Below, in pieces: positions 39,301 through 52,906 of a DNA stretch of 64,000 nt. How positions within the stretch are numbered: the stretch's first letter is position 1; each line of letters opens with the position of its first letter. Under the pieces are notes generated by a model. That model saw only the letters and a list, made by a program, of their open reading frames with translations, was not told where the DNA came from and made no database searches. Source of the stretch: Citrus sinensis (Eukaryota; Streptophyta; Magnoliopsida; Sapindales; Rutaceae). Where the stretch lies: NCBI RefSeq assembly GCF_022201045.2, contig NC_068558.1:38893501-38957500 (forward strand), in the 5' to 3' direction. Both the position numbers and the translations under genes were made by a program.

Positions 39301-42300
39301 AAATCAACACTTTGTCGTGCCTGTGCTATAATTTCACTCCATTTCTGCATAAAGAGGCAAAATTATAGACCATTACTGCCACGGATTGTTTTTGGCATCA
39401 CAGAATGAAATTTTAAGAACAAATCAGCCAAAGGTAATCAATTCTCTCTGAAACAAACCTGGTTTGGAAGAAGCATCAACCTCTGCAGGTATTCCTCCCG
39501 CTTTTGTACATCAGACTCTGCTTGAATCATATGACCAACCTAAAAACAAGAGAGAAGGGAATGGGACATGCTTCAAAATAACATAAATGCTACGTAAGTT
39601 TAATGATGGGGGCTGTCAAGTGACATACAGACTCATAGAATGTATGGATCTGATGAGGTTCAAGATCTGCAACTGTTGTTGCAAGGCCTGAGAGAAGTTC
39701 AGATACAAATGGTTCATTTTCTCCTACCTGAAAACATAAAAAAAAACATCTCATCAATGCTGAAACAAAGACTATTAATTCTGAAGCAAGACAAAATTCG
39801 ATTGGATTTTTCGGCTAATAATAGTAGGAAGATTCAAAGATCAACACCAGGAGGGATAAATTTTGAGGCACCATTATTACCTGTACAATAACAAACTTCC
39901 GCTTGCACTTCTGAACAATTTTCAGGAATGTGTCGCAAGCCATATCCTGGAACATACGACCAACAAAGTGAGATAACTTGCTAGTTAGTGAAGAATTGTT
40001 TTTAGAGGAATAGATATTATATATGTTCAACTGAAAAAAAGCTAATTGTGCATGGACTAAAAGATAAGAAAACCGCATCTGACTAATAGTACTACTGCTA
40101 ATAACCAAAACATCCATGATGTTATAAAGATAACAAATTATTCAAGAAAATGATAGATACATTCAGTATGCATGAAGCACAGACCAATACACTACAAAGA
40201 ATTGTCAAAAACTTAAAAATGATTATAAATTATTACACTTGACAAATATTTTCAACAAATTAAGGCTTCCTTTCTCACCATGGCACCTTCTAAACTGATC
40301 AATTCAAAATACACACAACATTAGCAACGTCGGACCATGTCAATCAGGCATCACTAATTATCAACTATATAAAGCTTCGAGTTATTATTTTACTTAGATT
40401 TCAAAAACAACAAGCAATCCTAAGGAGGATTTGACTTTGATAAGATTCAGCTTATAAACACCCACAAAAGAAAGTAAAATTACTTTCAGATATGGATGCA
40501 TGCAGTTTACAATGAATTTAACATCTCATAGAGTAAGATTGTACGTATTAATTTAAAACATCACAACATTACCTGAACTCCCGGATGTGTTTCGTGCATG
40601 AACTCAAACAACTTATTCACAACAGTTTTCAAGAACTTCCAATGGGCTCTTAAGAATCTTGGATACTGCCCAACAACATACCTGCAGACAAAGGCCAAAT
40701 CCCAAACAATCATTCTACTTACAGTTACAGCCAAAAATAACATTACTTAATTGCTTTCCACTGTAAACATAAGTTATTCAGAACAAAAACTCTCTCAAAT
40801 TCGTCAAGTTAAATGTGGCACCAAAATTCCATGCCCTTATCAGTAAATCCATTAAACAACTAAACAGCCAGCTACTCCAGATACATTCAACAACTGATAA
40901 ACATTCAAGCGTGCACATACGTTGAACTTACATAATATTACTTGCAATAACAGCTTTGTTATCTTTTCCTTTTGTCATTTCACATAGATTCAGCAAGTCA
41001 CGAATAACCATCACCAGAAATCTGTTCTCCTGTACACAAGAAAAAAGGGTAATTGATGTAATTGGTGCAAATCCATATTTGCAAAACTTCCAACCACCAA
41101 AAATTTTGCATTCTATCAATGTTGAAGATTTCCAACACTGGGAGGACATTTACTCTGGGAGGACAAACATAACAATCATAAAACAAAGATTTCCAACAAC
41201 AAAAAAGTTATAAGTTGAAGATTTAAGCAAACACTTCAGCATCAGCTTTAGTCGAATACCATAAACAAAAAGTTTAAATCCCTGAAACTTGAAACCAAGA
41301 TAAAAGTAATTTGAGAAACCAAAACAAAATATATCACCCCCATATTTATTCATTCATACAGCATTGAACTAACCTAGAATAAATATTAAAAGATTACCCA
41401 ATAAATAGAGGGCTGTCTACAAAAGATCAATATAGGTTGTTCCTCAATCCTAAAACTGTCGAACACCAATCCTATAACATATAATTTACATGCCCAAGTT
41501 CCATTTTTTATTCTGTTAACATTAGGAAATAATAATAACAGCAAAACCCGCTGAGATTAGATTTTCAAAGTGCAGTAACAGTTATGAATGATTTAGAAGT
41601 AAGAAGACAGAAATTTGAGAGCATCTAAAGGGTTGCAGAATTAAGCTAGTGTTAGCAATGAGCACAAGTTTAAAAAAATAAAAAAATAAGAAAATAAAAA
41701 AAATAAGAAAATGAAAATTGAGTTGAAGATTAAGAACCAGTAGAGTGAAGTGGACCAGCTGTCCACAAACTTAGCAAAGAATCATACTTTCCTGTGCCGA
41801 ACAGAAGTATTATCCAATTACCCCTCTACAAGGATAGACAATCCTTTACAACCCAATGTCAAAAACCCCTCCCAATGAGCACAACTTAGATGAGTAAAGA
41901 GGAAAAACTGATTAAAACAGTTCCATACAACAACCCTCATAAAACTTAAGGATCAAATAAAGAATAAATAAACTAAAATAAACAATGAGACAATTAGAGG
42001 CACACCTGTTCTTCCATCATTGACCCGGATATGGATCCTATTGCCCAACATAATGTGTTTAAATTGTTCCACGTCCAATCTTCACCACTCAATTGTTTAC
42101 TTAACTTTTTTAGCATCTGCAGTATATTATAGAAGAAATAAGCACTGATCCATGATGGGATATCTTGACGGTCTTTATTATAAGATATCTTGCTGAACAT
42201 GAATCCACAACATGATAACTTGGTGTGATTTCATTTATTTCAGCAACGAATGCACGAAGGGAGAGCCCAAAGAAATGCTGGCCCAAAAAATTGAGTCATA

Positions 42301-45300
42301 CTTGTGTGTCAGTTGTCCAAACTCCATCTTTTCCGACAGAAGATGAAAAGGACAAAAGCCAATCCAAAACAATGAGTCTTTAATTCATTAACTGTCATCC
42401 GCCAAAAACATGTTTTTGTTCCTTCCTAGTCATTTTATTCATGTCTGTGATTAGGGCTAGTAATTCTATAAAGGAGAAAGGGGCATGATTTCAAAAACAT
42501 TTTTTTTCCCTGCAAATTGACACAGTTGCATTGATTTACAAGCTCTTCATTTGTAAGATGACTTTCATATGCTATTCTTTGGTTACAATAAAAAATAAAT
42601 AAAAATTGTGAATAAAGGATCGACAGCAACAATTTGTGTGGGGGGGGGGGGGGGGGGGTCCCTATTAAACATTCACTCTCCCTTCTTTTTGGTAGTTAGG
42701 CATCGCACCTTTTTCTCATGTGACAAAGCATTCAGAAGATATTATCATCATACTCAAAGCTTTGAGTTTCCAGCAGCATGGTTTGCTTAATTGTATAAAA
42801 CATTTTAGATGATTACATACTTAGGAATAAAACCTTTACCCCAAAATTAGACTAATTAGAAGTCTGTGAGTAGTTCGACTATAATGTAAGAAGGGTTAAA
42901 TTCAAAATCAACCCACAAAAGGTAACTGGGCATCATTCCATTCGAATAATCATACAGAGATGTGGGTCTTAATAAATGAAATATTACAGCATGTTTTCTA
43001 TATGATTTTCTATATGTTTATTATTCTTTAAAAGAAGGAACAGAAACCAACTACCATTATCAACATATACCTGCTTTTCAGTGTCTTCATGGTCAAGGTG
43101 TGACAAGTAGATTAATGTCTCCCTCATAATCTGCATATGGACAAACATCAACAATGGATACTAATAACAAAAACTATGAAAAACTGATAGTAAAATCAAA
43201 TACATAGTTACTAGAACACATAATTGTCAGGCAAATTACTAACAAATGAAGACAATATTATTAGTCTAACATACATGTTAACAAAAATTGGAGTTTTCTG
43301 CTTTCTGAGATAACCCATAGAACTAATCATGCAACTTCTTAAAAACTCAAAACAGAGAAGGCACTAAATTTTGCAAACTTCGACAAATTCTACAATCAAA
43401 TTGCATTCCTATGTATTTGGGAAACAGTAATTAGGAAAGGGCCAAGACATTCAGTTTTGCTTTCGTGAAAGTTATTCCTTCATATAAGAGTACGGTACAC
43501 AAACAAAATTAACATCTTTACTAGATCGAGATTTATACCTTATATTGAACAAGAACATCGTTGTCCTTCATGGTTTCGCGGACAATATTCCCATTTTCAT
43601 CTTCAACTATCAGGACCTCTTCAGGCTTAGCCATACGACAGATCATTAGCATTCTCAGCTTGGACAATGGAACAGCATAAAGCTGCCGCCGTTGCAGAAG
43701 CTGTGCCCCAATACCATCGACAACACTTGGAAGCAAAGGCATCTAGTTATTCAATACAAAGAACAAGCTAAGGTAATTTTCCTCCCACATAGAATATTCC
43801 AAACAAAATAAAATGAGAAAAGCTTGAAACTAAAATAGGATGCACTAAAGAAATGCACACAGTTAATCTGAATCAAACTCAATAAAAAGAATTAAAAATA
43901 TAAAAAAAAGTAGTCATGGACATACAGCCATCTAAAACCACTTAATAAAAATTTGCCATATTCTCTAAATACTGTATCATTCATAATTCAGATCAAGGGT
44001 CATCAAAATTATTGCACCACACAGTATAATCTCTTTTATATTAGGAAACAAATAAATTCAAAGACAAGGAACTTCTGTCGTTTGCCATTTCACGAAAAAA
44101 TAATTAGCTCATACCTGAATTCCTTTATTTTAGTAAGAAACAAAAATGAGTATATTGATAAAAAGAGAAGGTACAGATCTTGACCAGATATATCCACATC
44201 GGTTACAAAAACACCGTTCAAAGAGGATTTAAAACAACCAAAAAAGGAACATATCAATCATTCTGAGAATTACCAAAAATGTAAGACACAACAAGCAAGA
44301 TGATAAGAAAGGAAGATGTGTAGTTAATTTTTGGAAACCAATACCAAAAGCGGAGAAGAATAATCACTCTATATCACAACTGTTTGATATAAATTTATTA
44401 AATTTATTCCACCTTCACAAACTAGCATAGAGATATAAATTTCTTCCCTGTGGACATGACTACTGAATCTTATGGAACATTTTTCTTCTGTATGGCACAT
44501 TTACGAAATCTGCTTCTTTGGATACAGAATTTTTTGAAGAATTAGAGAGAGAAGGATAACAAAAGGGAACTACAACTTAACTATTTCCTAACTTTGTAAA
44601 GCAAATCACCGAAGTTAAATTAGCAGCGAAAACCAAGCATACCGGTAGTCCCATCATGTTTGCTGTCACAGCAGGATTTTCCAGATTATTGTGCGCATCA
44701 AAAAGCTCCAAAACAAAAGAGTTCCAATAATCCAAGCAAACCTGCTCATAAATGTGTCCGGCAAGTACAGATCATGAAATAAGTTCAACAATTCAAATAT
44801 TCAATCCCTAGTCAAGAAGCAAAGAAAAATAGTTCTATGGAGGTAACTTATTAAAAACACCACACCTTAAAAACCTCTGTTTCATCCACATATGATATAT
44901 TAATGAGATATTCAAGACCCATCAGCAATGCACTTATATTTTCTTGAGTGGATTCGAGCACTCTGATATGAAACTGCACCAAGAGAATAACATCAGATAG
45001 ATAATTAGTTATCACAGAGTTTATATGCAAGCAAAATGAAAATGTATTGTGCGTTTAAATGCATATCAGTAAACCCACAAACATACAAATTGTGTGTTTG
45101 AAAACCTGTATCATTATTTAAAATCTCCCAACAGTACTCAGGTTCTTATGAAAAGCACAAGGTGCAGTTGGTTATCCTTAAAATGTTTTTCTCTAATCTG
45201 TGATAATTAAAACATTGAAGGGGGGAGAGAGGGAGAGGGTTGGTGTGCTTTTTTTTTTTGGGTTGAATGATAGAACAAGCACAATCAGAAAACGGAAAGA

Positions 45301-48300
45301 AATAAGGATTGACGACTAAAAAGGTCAATAGATAAATCTAAAATAGACATGATAGCGTGGAACTAACAAAATATACTTCAACTGTATTAATAGAATGGTT
45401 AAGCATGTACAGTACTTAACATGTAATTTTGCTCTGGATAGTTACTGCATCTGCATTGGAGCAGTTCAGTATCTAGTTGTATATTCTCAGGTTGTATCAA
45501 GTTTCAGTCATAAAAAAGATACTCATCATATTATTTTCTTCTATTATTAAAAGTTTCTTTGCCAGAATAAAAATCTACCAACAGACAATTAAAAAAGTCA
45601 ATGACTGTTTACAAGGGTGGTCTAAGTGACCATCCATTCACAAACAAAAATTATTAGCATTCATCAGATTGCTCTAATCAATGCAATGAAAAATCATTCT
45701 TAAGTTTCATATATAAATAAATAAATAAATACCAAGAACGCGGGGGGGGGGGGGGGGGGGGGGCTTACCTTGAAAAATGAAGTGAAAAAGAGTGCCAAAT
45801 TTTGAATAAATGCCTGAAGAAATAACATAAAATACATTAGCCCATAAATTGTAAAACAAACATTGTGCTTCACTATTGCCATGAGCAATGAGATATTACC
45901 TGTTCCTCACTATTGCCATGAGCATAAGCCTCAGGGATGTTTGTAGTTGGAGGAAGAATAGTCTAACAATGTAAGAAAAAAGAAATTAAATATGGACATA
46001 AAATATGAAATCCAAACAGTGACACACTTAAGTTTACAATCACATGCTTCCAGTTACTTCTCAAAAACGAAAAAAAAAGGATTACCAAAAAAAAAATCTA
46101 CTGAAAATATAATTATCATAAATATAAAGTAAATGTAAGAACAATGTATTAACACACCTGTAACTGAACCATGAATACATTATACATGTTAACATACTGC
46201 ACATTATAGAAGTCCCCAAAATTAAGGGCTCCAACCTGCCAACATCATAATGAAATAAATAAACAGTTCATGCCAGGCATTTCAAAGTAAAAGACAAATA
46301 TTCTTTTAGCTCAGATACAAAATAAGTGTACAAACACACCCGCACACACACACACACACACATATATATAAGGGACAAGAAGTCCGCAAAAAAAAAAAGT
46401 CCAAAAAATACAATTTCACAATAAATTGCAATTTGTAAAACAGTGTACCTCCGTCAAACATTGCAGAGTAAGATTTCTATAAGAAGGCATGGGAAAGAAT
46501 TTCAGCAGTGTTTCCAGCTGCAAGGCACAAAAAAGAAGACAGAGCATGAAAATTGAGAACTCACATCAATTACAACAGAAACTACATTCTCTACTTAAAT
46601 CAATAACAACAAATCAGGAGAAAATACATACTAATGGGGACTCAAAAATATAGCCCAAGGGTATCCATGACAGGAATGCATGCAGTGTGGACAGTGTCGC
46701 CCTTATGAGATCAGTTCTTTGAGATGCGGATAGTACATATAAGCATAACTCATGAATGAGCTGAAACTCACTGTATTATATATAAAAAAAAATCATAAGA
46801 TAAAAAATGTAAATTGAAAAGAGAAAGATCTCAATTAAAAATTAAAACAGAGGCTCAGCAATGAATATTTAGAAATACCAAGAATCCAGCGCGTGTAAAA
46901 CAATAACCAGATTATAAGTTCTTCATAGCATATAGTGGTAATGGCAGTTTACTAAACACACTCAAACTATGTACTCCCTCTGTGTATTTGAAAAATTCAA
47001 AATTAAGCAGCAGAAAAAGAAAAGGGCCCCGCAAACTGTTATTATTATTAAACATAAAAACAATTCCCTCAACAATCTGTACTTCTGAGATTCAAAAGAA
47101 GCATAAAGGTAATAAAAGTACTTAAGATGTCATTTCAACCAGGAATACATGGTGTCCAATAAAATTAACTGAAAATTGAGGAGTAATTTCACTTATTTTA
47201 GCTAGAGTTGAATAACAAACTAGAAGCAACTTAGTGCAAGAAGATGGTATTTAGAATATCCTGAAGATCTCTGGAGATCTCAAAACTTGCAAATACATCA
47301 AGAGACTTGCCTGTTTAATGATTGCTTAAGCTCTTTGATCTTCTGCTGAGTCATTTCCCCTCTTGAAAAATCAAAAACTTCTTCGCTTAAAAGCTGACAT
47401 TAAAAGGAATCACATGTTACTTACATTCACCAAAACCTTACACCGCAAAAGAGCAATGCAAGAACACACATACCTTGAGAATAGCCATGCAATTCTCACA
47501 AATGGTTTCACTAGTTTTTGCTGCTGCAACAAGATCAGGAATAAAGCTTCGCCACCGTGCAGGCCACTCATGCTTCAAAATCTGTAATACCAGTAAGAAT
47601 AAGCATTATCAGATGCCATGCTACGGTATAAATGCGTGCTCTGAACAATTTTTTAAAAATCATACCAGAAAAAGAGATTCGGAAAACACAAGTGTAATTT
47701 ATAGGAAAATAAATGTGCAATCAATAAGATATCATCAGCACAATATTCATTCTACTAATTTATTTTACAGAGAGTCAAGCTGGGAATACCTGAACCAATA
47801 TGATATTCAGCTTGTTGACGTACAGCCTTTCTTCTCGAAAAGAGGCCTCATTACTTGATAGCTATGTAAGCGTGACCAAAGTATAGGCATTGTCAGAAAA
47901 AAATGATAAAATATATAAAACATTTTCTTAGCCCATCTCATGAAGAAAATACAGATACCTGTACAATGACTTCAGAAATGTAATTTTTCATTCCATCCCG
48001 CTGTTCAACGGGTAATGCGTTCCACCTATATTTAATAACTCCTTCGAGAACCTGCATACCATATACGCAGAGAAAATGAAAAGTCTACCTAAAACCAGCA
48101 CCTCAATAATGATTATCGATATTCAATAACATGTTCAAAAACTAATAAGAAGTTCAAATTTAATAAGAATCAGTTAGTAATGTAAATTGTTGATGGTGAT
48201 GGATAGTATCCATCTAGATCTTGTTCTTCTTCCCTTTTTCTAACTACCTTAAGTACTTATGTAATATAACAGTGAACAAGCTATGAACAAAGAAAGCAGA

Positions 48301-50820
48301 AATCAAGGATCAAACTAACCACAGAAGTAAAAAGAACAAGGTTCTGTCAAAATATCATCAGTAATGTTATAGAAAGCATATTCTGCATCACATCTCCAAG
48401 TTATATAGTATGAAAAGAAAAGGCACTTCTCGAAACTCTTAGGGAAAAAATGACCAAAGAGATGTCCCAAAAATTTTAATTTGTCCCTACAATACTGAGT
48501 ATCCTCCAGTATAAAGTCTACATAAGATCTTGTGTTTCTCTCAATCTGACTAGCACAGCCCACAATAACCAGCTTTTTTATTACTCCAAAAAGCAGAGAA
48601 TGTTTCGGTAAAGAGAAAGCAGCAAAAGAAAATACAAATTGAAAAAAAAAAAGAAAGATAAGAACTCTCTAAACCCTCTTTCTTATGGTCATACCAAATA
48701 AACAACTGCCTAACAAGAAATCTGACAAATTTATTTACAAATTTAAAAGATCATCCAACACACCTGCACCACTAGCCCGACAGATAGCAAAACCGGACCC
48801 CAGCATTGTGACTTAACATACACATTAGTCCTGACCATGGCATTGTCTCAAAATTAGCATGACTCTTCGCTTCACTAATTCCTAATCAACCAATTGCCAG
48901 GCCATCACTTTCATTGAACCGGGTCAACAATACTAACTTTCAAGATTAAATAATCTTGAAAAGACACATAATGAAACAATGCCATTTTATCAACCCCGAA
49001 GAAGCCAGGAAAAAGGAGACACAAAACTAGCATCCCTCTTCAAAACCACTCATCACTATCAGAACTAGAATGGATGTTAAAACAGCTCCAAAGTACTGCA
49101 ACATGATAAACTTCAATTCAAAATTTTCGAACAGTATAAGAAATTTGATTTATTTTCAAAAAGTCAACGTCATCCTAGCAGGAACTACACATTCTTAAAA
49201 CAGCGTAACTGTAAAAAAGTATAACTACTGTGACTAACAGTTCTGAGCAAAGATAACAAAAATCTATGCATTTTCAAATAAGGGGAAAAATTAATAATTG
49301 TGAAAACAGAGAGCTGACTAACTTGCTTTTATACGCTATACTATTGCACTAAGCGTAGATAACTATGAACATAAATGTTGTCACTGACCTGCAAGGCGAA
49401 AAACTTGGTATTGAGGTTTTTTGAATTTTGCAGGATGTGCACAACTTGGAGCCACATATCAGGATTATTTTGCAAGTCCCGCAAGATCTGATCTGCAGCT
49501 GTTCTCTACATCACCAACAAAAATAGAAACAAACAATGAGATAAAACCCCAATGCACGGTTAAACAGGAAACCACCACTTACCACAAATAAAGCTAGTAA
49601 TTTAACGAACAGAATTACAAAATGTGGAAATGAGACATCAAACATATTTCCTTCAATTCCATAAAATAATTATCCAAATTTTATCTAATTAAATGAATTA
49701 ATTTAATTAAAGATATTACCAATTCTTAAGATGTTTTCTATTAATACATGTTTTACTTTAACGAAGCAGAAAGAACTCAAATATCAGTTTGCCCAACAAA
49801 TAAACATGCTGTAAACTAACGCATAAGCAACTAAAAACTAAATCTCGTCAAAACACCAATTTGTTAGCCAAGAAATCAAAGAAAATGAATAGACAGGAAT
49901 GAAACAATGAAGACAATGAAACCCATATTTCCTGACAGAAAAGTCAACTTAACTAGACGACATACTCTCACACAATCCTCTGCACTTCCTTCATTTTCCA
50001 AACTACCAGGCAAATAATAAAAATTCCAAGTACAGTAAAAGTCAAGAAATTTCAACCTTATTACAAATAATAAAATTTACCCTATCTTCCTACACTTTGA
50101 TGTGGACCAAACAGAATATCTTGAGAATTGCAAGTTAGCTTATTGAGAACTCCAACCCTCAATTTTTTTTCCTGAAATGATCGAGGTGAATAAAAACCCT
50201 GAGTCTATAAGTCTCAAGGGCATTGCACCAAAGAATCTAAAACTCATTTTCTCATAATTTATAATAAACAAATCCAAATCGTCAAAGCTAAAGAAGGCTT
50301 AGCGTCCTAAACCCTGAGTTTTGGCATTTGCCTATATATTGCCTCACCATTTTCAAAACCAAACAAACAGAACCAGCAGTGACCGGAGAAAAAAAGTTAT
50401 GAAAGTTAGGTGGTATGCTCGCTAAACCCTAATGTTCAAATGTCACTCACTTTCTCAAGAACCAGAGATCACAATTTCTCTTAGTATTGACTTAGCCAAT
50501 GAAACCCTAAAAGAATACACATGTCGAAAACGCCCTCATTTTCCCGCAACTCGGGAACCGAGCAGAAACTAAAAAGAGAGAAAACCAAAAAGTCACGTGA
50601 AAACCCTCTTATAATCGTATTGAAGTCAAATAGTTTAGACGAACAGAGTGATATTCCGTTACTTTCTCGGGAAACAAATAGAAAAGTAGTATGATGAGAG
50701 AGAAGAGGAAAGGCAACAGACCTCTTCCTTAGATCCAGTGCCATAGAAGGCAGCAACAGTGGCGTCAAGCAACGCGACGTCCATCGGCTGGCTTAAATCT
50801 CGGAGCTTCTCAGCCGCCAT
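34796..50820 (-). CDS. XPO1: exportin 1 (XPO1/CRM1), nuclear export receptor
   Basis: Thirty-two exons join in frame to 1076 aa: 50722-50820, 49389-49505, 47959-48051, 47790-47861, 47474-47581, 47311-47393, 46632-46770, 46449-46517, 46158-46235, 45900-45962, 45769-45813, 44866-44973, 44643-44741, 43539-43742, 43071-43130, 42006-42116, 40932-41029, 40573-40681, 39881-39946, 39629-39727, 39459-39539, 39255-39344, 37399-37484, 37193-37273, 36930-37112, 36433-36499, 35998-36108, 35725-35832, 35490-35627, 35275-35412, 35085-35189, 34796-34918. The length equals the plant family norm. The N-terminal importin-beta-like region binds RanGTP. HEAT repeats fill the protein, with an acidic loop near residues 431-453. 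The NES-groove segment includes [15 protein letters not shown]; its Cys532 aligns with the leptomycin-B-reactive Cys528 of human CRM1. The protein exports NES-bearing cargo and RNPs from the nucleus. Intron 6 (46771-47310) has a GC donor. All other introns are GT-AG. Confidence 0.97.
36294..36326. repeat. 33-base C homopolymer in an XPO1 intron
   Basis: Thirty-three consecutive C on the plus strand lie in the intron at 36109-36432, next to a (TAA)n run at about 36352-36370. Comparable G-runs occur at 42640-42658 and 45742-45763 in other XPO1 introns. Run lengths in an assembly are unreliable. Confidence 0.8.
37843..38489. mobile_element. hAT-type MITE with 8-bp target-site duplication
   Basis: CCACCAAC flanks the element directly at 37835-37842 and 38490-38497. 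The ends are TAGGGGTGTTCGCGGATCGG on the left and TAGGGATGTTTAGAATTTAA read from the right. GGATCGGATT and CGGATTGGA motifs are arranged in inverted orientation near both ends. TAGGG termini and an 8-bp TSD fit a non-autonomous hAT element. It lies in XPO1 intron 22 (37485-39254). Confidence 0.88.
45742..45763. repeat. 22-base G homopolymer beside an XPO1 splice donor
   Basis: On the coding strand this is a run of 22 C beginning at intron position +6, immediately after the donor GTAAG at the end of the exon 45769-45813. The donor itself is intact. Confidence 0.8.
47309..47310 (-). other. GC splice donor of XPO1 intron 6
   Basis: The exon ends in AACAG and the intron begins GCAAGT. The next exon starts with T at 46770, so the split codon AG/T encodes Ser and restores the frame into [16 protein letters not shown] is the usual context of a functional GC-AG intron. 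Confidence 0.85.
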
Positions 50821-51566
50821 ATCTGAAACCTCAGACACGGCACTACCACACTGTCTCCGAAAAGGTACACTAATAAAACCCTAGATAGTGTACGGTCCAA
50901 ACCCTAAGAGAGAGAAAAAGGTAAAGATTTGATTTTCTAGAGAGAGAGTTGAGGGAAAAAGATAGAAGAGTGCTGTGTAAACTTTAAATAGAGGGAGCGG
51001 AGTCGAAGGTTATATTAAAAGACAGCTTAAAATCGAAGCAGAGAGGGAGAGAAAGAGACTTTGAAATGTGTTTTTCTCCCCTTTTTTTAATTTTTATTTT
51101 TAATCATTTTTTCACTTAATTAATTCGGAAAAAAAGAGAGAGAGAGAGAAAAACAGAGATTTTAGGGCCCTAGAATTTACAAGGGTTTGGGAGAGGGAGG
51201 GTGGAGGCTTTTTGGTGCTAAAATTTAATTTATTGATTTTTATAAAATTCAATTTAATTAATTTAATAAAAATGTAATTAAGTAAGTAATTAAGGCGCGC
51301 GTACCGTGACTCTAGAATAAACCTTGGTCATTGGTGTATTGCGTGGGGCCAACGGCCGTGATTCTTGAACGACGTCGCTTGTAATTAATGACTTGCGTGA
51401 GAGAACAGAGATGTGAAAATCAGTTGTCTTCCGTGTCACCACATGATTTGCCACCTTTTTACCATTTCAGTTCGTATTCGTTCTTATTAAAGACAATTTT
51501 TCAGATAACTTAAGAAAAAATATCAATTTGTTAATTTTCATCAATAAAGGAAAAAAATTTAATAAA
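50821..51566. other. XPO1 5' region
   Basis: On the coding strand this is pyrimidine-rich (CT-repeat tracts at about 50905-50955 and 51130-51150), as is common in TATA-less plant housekeeping promoters and 5' leaders. I see no convincing TATA box and no gene. Confidence 0.5.
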
Positions 51567-52337
51567 TCTATATATTTATATAAAGTTTGGATTACAAGAG
51601 GTGATGTAGTATCATCATTTCTCATCTTTGTATATTTTTTATTATCTAATAAATAGAGAAATTTTCTTTTAGATTTGGCTTTTCATATTCTCATAATTAA
51701 TTTGATTGTTATTACACAATAACAATTATGTAAAAATTTTAATGAGGCATATTCTTTGTAATGAACATTCAAGGGGGAGTGTTATGAATTTATTAAAATA
51801 AATATAGATGTTCATAATATATATCTCTTAATCTCTCCACTATCTCTCATTAGCAACCTTTAGCTTCCTTATAACTAGGGTTGGCAATTTAAGAGCCTGG
51901 GTTGGGCTTTGCCAAGCTCAGGACCAAGCCCATATAATGTTAAATAAGTTCAGGCCCTCTCAAAGCCCATCCAAATTGGGTGGGCTTTGGGCAGGGCGGG
52001 CCTCGGGCCGAGCCCGGACTTTTACGAATTTTCAAATTTTTTTTAAAAATAAAACTATAAATTTTCAAAACATAATTATCCAATACATAATACTACAATA
52101 GGCTAAAAACTTAAATATAATTCTCTAATACATAATTAGCCAACACAAAATATAAAAATACTAACAATACAAGTACCATACATAACATACAAATCAACTA
52201 CTAATATAAAAAAAAACTAATAGAGATTTACCGATTTATGAATTTTTACATTTTGTGACAACCTTTGCCCTTTCCCTTTGCCCAATTTTTTTATTGTTTT
52301 GTTTAATTTTTTTTTCAATTTTATAATATATTATACA

Positions 52338-52368
<31 letters not shown>

Positions 52369-52906
52369 AAAAGCCTTTATCCATAATATATAATATATAT
52401 ATTATATTATTTATTAAGCCCGGGCTTTTCATTTAGGCCCTTGACTGAGCCCATATGTTATGAGCTTTATTAATTATGAGCTCTTACCCATACTTTCAAG
52501 CCACGGGCCGGGTTAAAACCCGCGGGCCTGGGCCGGCCCAGGCTTTTCTGCCAACCCTACTTATAACTCATACTATCTTACAAGGAATTATGATTCATAA
52601 TTTTTCATTAATTTCATGGGGTGATTAAGTAACTATAAAAGGAGAGTTCATCTTTTTGTTTTGTACACACACAATTGGAATGAATAAAATCAATCTATAA
52701 TATATTCTTTCATTTTATTCTTTATCTTGCGTTGCTTCTTTATTTGTATTGCTGACTAATAATTTTTTTTATTTTTTATAAGGATGCCTCATCTTAAAAA
52801 AAATCAATTCATATTTTTTATCAGTTTCATCAAGTGTAAAGTAAGAAAAAATGATAATACTAAATTATTTTTTCAAAGCCGCGTGAAGCGCGGTTCTATT
52901 TTCTAG
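51567..52906 (+). mobile_element. non-autonomous Helitron 1
   Basis: It begins TCTATATATTTATATAAAG after an A (51566) and ends in CTAG (52903-52906) before a T (52907): the A|TC...CTAG|T signature of Helitrons. A 15-base hairpin, CCGCG-TGAAG-CGCGG at 52879-52893, lies ten bases before the CTAG, as expected of a rolling-circle terminator. The 3' 110 bases are nearly identical to the end of Helitron 3. A hAT-type MITE is nested inside. It encodes no Rep/helicase. Confidence 0.85.
51876..52559. mobile_element. hAT-type MITE nested in Helitron 1
   Basis: The terminal inverted repeat is TAGGGTTGGCA on the left and TGCCAACCCTA on the right. The 8-bp direct repeat CTTATAAC flanks it at 51868-51875 and 52560-52567. 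Subterminal sequence is unusually GC-rich and rich in GGGC/GCCC palindromes, while the centre is AT-rich. It has no coding capacity. Confidence 0.9.

Noticed and set aside
47363..47858. Plus-strand ORFs of 74 and 127 codons within XPO1
   Set aside because: They are antisense to three XPO1 exons and their introns. The minus-strand frame is the conserved one.
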